7,417 nucleotides of DNA from the NCBI GenBank assembly GCA_002348365.1, contig DEBC01000128.1:1-7417 (forward strand), given 5' to 3'. This document shows, in pieces, positions 5,250 through 7,417 of the stretch. Source of the stretch: Alphaproteobacteria bacterium UBA2966. Its GTDB lineage: Bacteria; Pseudomonadota; Alphaproteobacteria; UBA2966. Both the position numbers and the translations under genes were made by a program. Positions within the stretch are counted from its first letter, which is position 1, and each line of letters begins with the position of its first letter. The notes beneath the pieces are model-generated. The model was not told where the DNA came from, did no database searches, and saw nothing but the letters and a program-made list of their open reading frames with translations.

Positions 5250-5254
5250 AGGAG
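5250..5254 (+). promoter_or_regulatory. fusA ribosome binding site
   Basis: AGGAG 10 nt upstream of ATG 5265 is a strong Shine-Dalgarno sequence, the best in the window. It supports the start MARATPLDRYRNIG, which matches the family N-terminus. Confidence 0.75.
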
Positions 5255-5264
5255 TAATCAGGCT

Positions 5265-7340
5265 ATGGCGCGCGCGACCCCGCTCGATCGATACCGCAAC
5301 ATCGGCATCATGGCCCACATCGACGCGGGCAAGACCACGACGACCGAACGTATCCTCTACTACACCGGCCGCTCCCACAAGATTGGTGAGGTTCATGACG
5401 GTGCAGCCGTCATGGACTGGATGGAGCAGGAGCAAGAGCGCGGGATTACCATCACGTCGGCCGCGACGACCTGTGCCTGGCGGGACCACCGAATTAACAT
5501 TATCGATACCCCGGGTCACGTCGACTTCACGATCGAGGTCGAGCGAAGCTTGAGGGTTCTCGACGGCGCTGTAGCCGTATTCGACGGTGTAGCGGGCGTT
5601 GAGCCGCAATCCGAGACAGTATGGCGGCAGGCTGACAAATACGGCGTGCCGCGTATTTGTTTTGTGAACAAGATGGATCGGACGGGCGCGGATTTCTTCA
5701 ACTGTGTCCAGATGATCGAAGACCGTCTCGGGGCTACGCCTCTGGTGACGCAGCTGCCCGTCGGCAGCGAGGCAGACTATGCGGGCGTCATCGACTTGTT
5801 CGAGATGAAGGCCATCATCTGGAGGGAGGAAACTCTCGGCGCGGAGTATGAAGTCGAGGAGATTCCGGCGGAACTTTCGGATCAGGCAAGCGAGTATCGT
5901 GAAAAGCTGATCGAGCTCGCGGTCGAGATGGACGATGCGGCCATGGAGCAATACCTCGAGGGTAACGAGCCGGATGTCGCGACGTTAAAGGCTTGTGTCC
6001 GGGCCGGTGCCATCGCGGGCCAATTCATCCCGGTACTCAATGGGTCCGCCTTCAAGAACAAGGGCGTTCAACCCTTGCTGGATGCAGTCGTCGATTTTCT
6101 TCCCTCGCCCACCGATGTCGCAGGCATCAGCGGGGTGAAGTCCGGAACGGATGAGAGAATTACACGCGAGTCGAACGACGATGAGCCGTTCGCTGCACTG
6201 GCATTCAAGGTGATGACGGATCCGTTCGTCGGGAGCCTGACCTTTATCCGGATCTACTCCGGCGTCGTTTCGTCGGGCAGTGCCATCGTCAATTCGGTCA
6301 AGGAGCGCCGCGAACGCGTCGGGCGCATGCTGGCCATGCATTCCAACCATCGCGAGGATATCGAAGAGGCCCGGGCCGGCGATATCATCGCGCTCGCTGG
6401 ACTCAAGGGGACGTCAACCGGCGACACCTTGTGCGACCCCAACCACCCTGTCGTTCTGGAGCGAATGGAGTTCCCGGATCCCGTCATCGAAGTGGCGGTC
6501 GAGCCCCGGACGAAAAACGATCAGGAAAAAATGGGCGTGGCTCTGTCGCGTCTGGCGGAAGAAGATCCTTCATTCCGCGTGGCGACCGATCCGGAGAGCG
6601 GCCAGACCATCATCAAGGGCATGGGTGAGCTGCACCTCGAGATTATCGTCGATCGCATGAAGCGTGAATTCAAGGTCGATGCGAACGTCGGTGCACCGCA
6701 GGTCGCCTATCGAGAGTCCATTACCCGAACGGGAGAGATCGACTACACGCATCGCAAGCAGACCGGTGGTGCCGGCCAGTTCGCTCGCGTGAAGATCGAG
6801 TTCGAACCGTTGCCGGCGGGTTCAGGCGTCGAGTTCGACAGTAAGGTCGTGGGCGGCAGTGTGCCCAAGGAGTTCATTCCGGGTGTACAGCACGGACTGG
6901 TCTCCGTGGCCGAATCCGGCATTCTGGCGGGCTTTCCTGTAATCGACTTCAAGGCGACACTTGTTGACGGTGCCTCGCATGACGTGGATTCGTCAGTCAT
7001 GGCCTTCGAGATTGCGGCGCGCTCGGCGTTCCGTGAAGCCGCGCCCAAGCTCGGCGTGAAACTGCTCGAGCCCGTCATGGATGTCGAGGTTGTGACCCCC
7101 GAAGATTTCATGGGCGACGTGATCGGTGATCTCAATTCGCGGCGTGGCAGCGTCACGGGAACCGCCCAACGGGGCAACGCGACCGTGATCAACGCCATGG
7201 TCCCGCTCGCAAATATGTTCGGTTATGTCAATAACTTACGGTCCATGACTCAGGGGCGCGCGCAATTCACGATGACTTTCGATCACTACGATCAAGTACC
7301 TCAGGCCGTGTCCGATGAGGTGCGCGCGAAACTGGCGTAA
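5265..7340 (+). CDS. fusA: translation elongation factor G
   Basis: EF-G is the GTPase that moves tRNA and mRNA through the ribosome after peptide transfer and, with RRF, splits post-termination ribosomes. The product is 691 residues, typical for alphaproteobacteria. G-domain motifs are complete: P-loop AHIDAGKT 17-24, switch I RGITITSAATT 59-69, DTPGH 81-85 with catalytic H85, NKMD 135-138 and GSA 260-262. Domains II to V follow in normal order. The domain IV tip motif HDVDSS begins at H572, the counterpart of the decoding-centre histidine H583 of E. coli. GDVIGDLNSRRG in domain V is conserved. Its place between rpsG and tuf and its full motif set mark it as the housekeeping factor, not a FusA2-type paralogue. 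It ends with TAA; tuf follows after 53 bp. No frameshift or missing residue was noticed. Confidence 0.98.
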   Translation: MARATPLDRYRNIGIMAHIDAGKTTTTERILYYTGRSHKIGEVHDGAAVMDWMEQEQERGITITSAATTCAWRDHRINIIDTPGHVDFTIEVERSLRVLDGAVAVFDGVAGVEPQSETVWRQADKYGVPRICFVNKMDRTGADFFNCVQMIEDRLGATPLVTQLPVGSEADYAGVIDLFEMKAIIWREETLGAEYEVEEIPAELSDQASEYREKLIELAVEMDDAAMEQYLEGNEPDVATLKACVRAGAIAGQFIPVLNGSAFKNKGVQPLLDAVVDFLPSPTDVAGISGVKSGTDERITRESNDDEPFAALAFKVMTDPFVGSLTFIRIYSGVVSSGSAIVNSVKERRERVGRMLAMHSNHREDIEEARAGDIIALAGLKGTSTGDTLCDPNHPVVLERMEFPDPVIEVAVEPRTKNDQEKMGVALSRLAEEDPSFRVATDPESGQTIIKGMGELHLEIIVDRMKREFKVDANVGAPQVAYRESITRTGEIDYTHRKQTGGAGQFARVKIEFEPLPAGSGVEFDSKVVGGSVPKEFIPGVQHGLVSVAESGILAGFPVIDFKATLVDGASHDVDSSVMAFEIAARSAFREAAPKLGVKLLEPVMDVEVVTPEDFMGDVIGDLNSRRGSVTGTAQRGNATVINAMVPLANMFGYVNNLRSMTQGRAQFTMTFDHYDQVPQAVSDEVRAKLA

Positions 7341-7382
7341 CCGGGAACCACAATTTTAGGCAAGGCGAATAAGGCTGTAACT

Positions 7383-7386
7383 GGAG
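7383..7386 (+). promoter_or_regulatory. tuf ribosome binding site
   Basis: GGAG lies 7 nt before ATG 7394, at ideal spacing. The 53-bp fusA-tuf gap shows no clear -35/-10 pair and no terminator hairpin, so tuf is probably reached by transcription from the str promoter. Confidence 0.65.
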
Positions 7387-7393
7387 ACGAACG

Positions 7394-7417
7394 ATGGCGA
7401 AGGCGAAGTTTGAGCGG
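7394..7417 (+). CDS. tuf: elongation factor Tu (first 8 codons only)
   Basis: The last 24 bases encode MAKAKFER, the usual EF-Tu N-terminus in proteobacteria, preceded by a good Shine-Dalgarno sequence. The frame runs off the window edge. EF-Tu carries aminoacyl-tRNA to the ribosomal A site with GTP. Position after fusA is the standard str-operon place for tufA. The identification rests on eight residues plus context, which together are strong. Confidence 0.9.

Noticed and set aside
5061..5951. 296-codon open frame on the minus strand opposite rpsG/fusA
   Set aside because: It lies antisense to two highly conserved genes. Long antisense frames are expected where GC-rich third positions suppress stops. 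No recognisable domain, and no promoter was found.
6964..6990. TTGACG inside fusA as an internal tuf promoter
   Set aside because: No -10-like hexamer at 16-18 bp; the bases there are GC-rich coding sequence of the conserved HDVDSS region.
7341..7393. Separate tuf promoter or terminator in the fusA-tuf gap
   Set aside because: AATTTTAGG and GTAACT are only loosely promoter-like, no -35 at proper spacing and no stem with a T-run was found.
1..7417. Accessory system, mobile element, CRISPR array, tRNA or rRNA gene
   Set aside because: None of the expected signatures (transposase motifs, terminal repeats, spaced direct repeats, cloverleaf, rRNA cores) was seen. The coding content is core rpoC-str throughout.

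Overview
The window is a conserved housekeeping stretch from a moderately GC-rich bacterium, most likely an alphaproteobacterium. It runs rpoC (5' end cut off) - about 380 bp of non-coding DNA - rpsL - rpsG - fusA - tuf (only the first 8 codons), all on the + strand. The alphaproteobacterial call rests on protein signatures recalled from memory. RpoC has SGEIIETPIISNFKEGL and EYFNSTHGARKG where gamma- and betaproteobacteria have DGSIIETPITANFREGL and QYFISTHGARKG. S7 is 156 residues and ends in HYRW. EF-G is 691 residues and has alpha-type wording such as DKYGVPRICFVNKMDRTG. I cannot place it to order or genus.

Layout. Bases 1-3999 encode nearly all of the RNA polymerase beta' subunit. Bases 4000-4382 are non-coding and hold the only regulatory architecture in the window. 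A series of inverted repeats fills 4003-4173. A strong sigma70-type promoter follows (TTGACG 4174-4179, 17-bp spacer, TATAGT 4197-4202) with a GCGCGC discriminator. After it comes a transcribed leader of about 170 nt, predicted to fold into several hairpins. From 4383 on is a classical str operon: S12 (4383-4754), S7 (4767-5237), EF-G (5265-7340) and the start of EF-Tu (7394). Gaps between these genes are 12, 27 and 53 bp, and each gene has a Shine-Dalgarno-like sequence.

How the genes work together. beta' is part of the transcription enzyme. S12 and S7 build the decoding centre and head of the 30S subunit. EF-G drives translocation and EF-Tu delivers aminoacyl-tRNA. Their shared operon couples output of ribosomal proteins and elongation factors. 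The GC-rich discriminator fits growth-rate/stringent control, which is inference.

I found no mobile element, CRISPR array, defence system, tRNA or rRNA gene, and no unknown protein-coding gene of credible length. What merits a second look is the rpoC-rpsL interval and the rpsL initiation region. These include a 46-nt hairpin at the predicted transcript 5' end, two mutually exclusive hairpins, a possible 15-codon leader ORF and a possible RBS-occluding pairing that competes with a GC-rich hairpin inside rpsL. CTAG tetramers cluster there, and the rpsL-rpsG spacer is too short to hold an E. coli-type S7 control site. All structures were found by eye, without energy calculation or comparative data.
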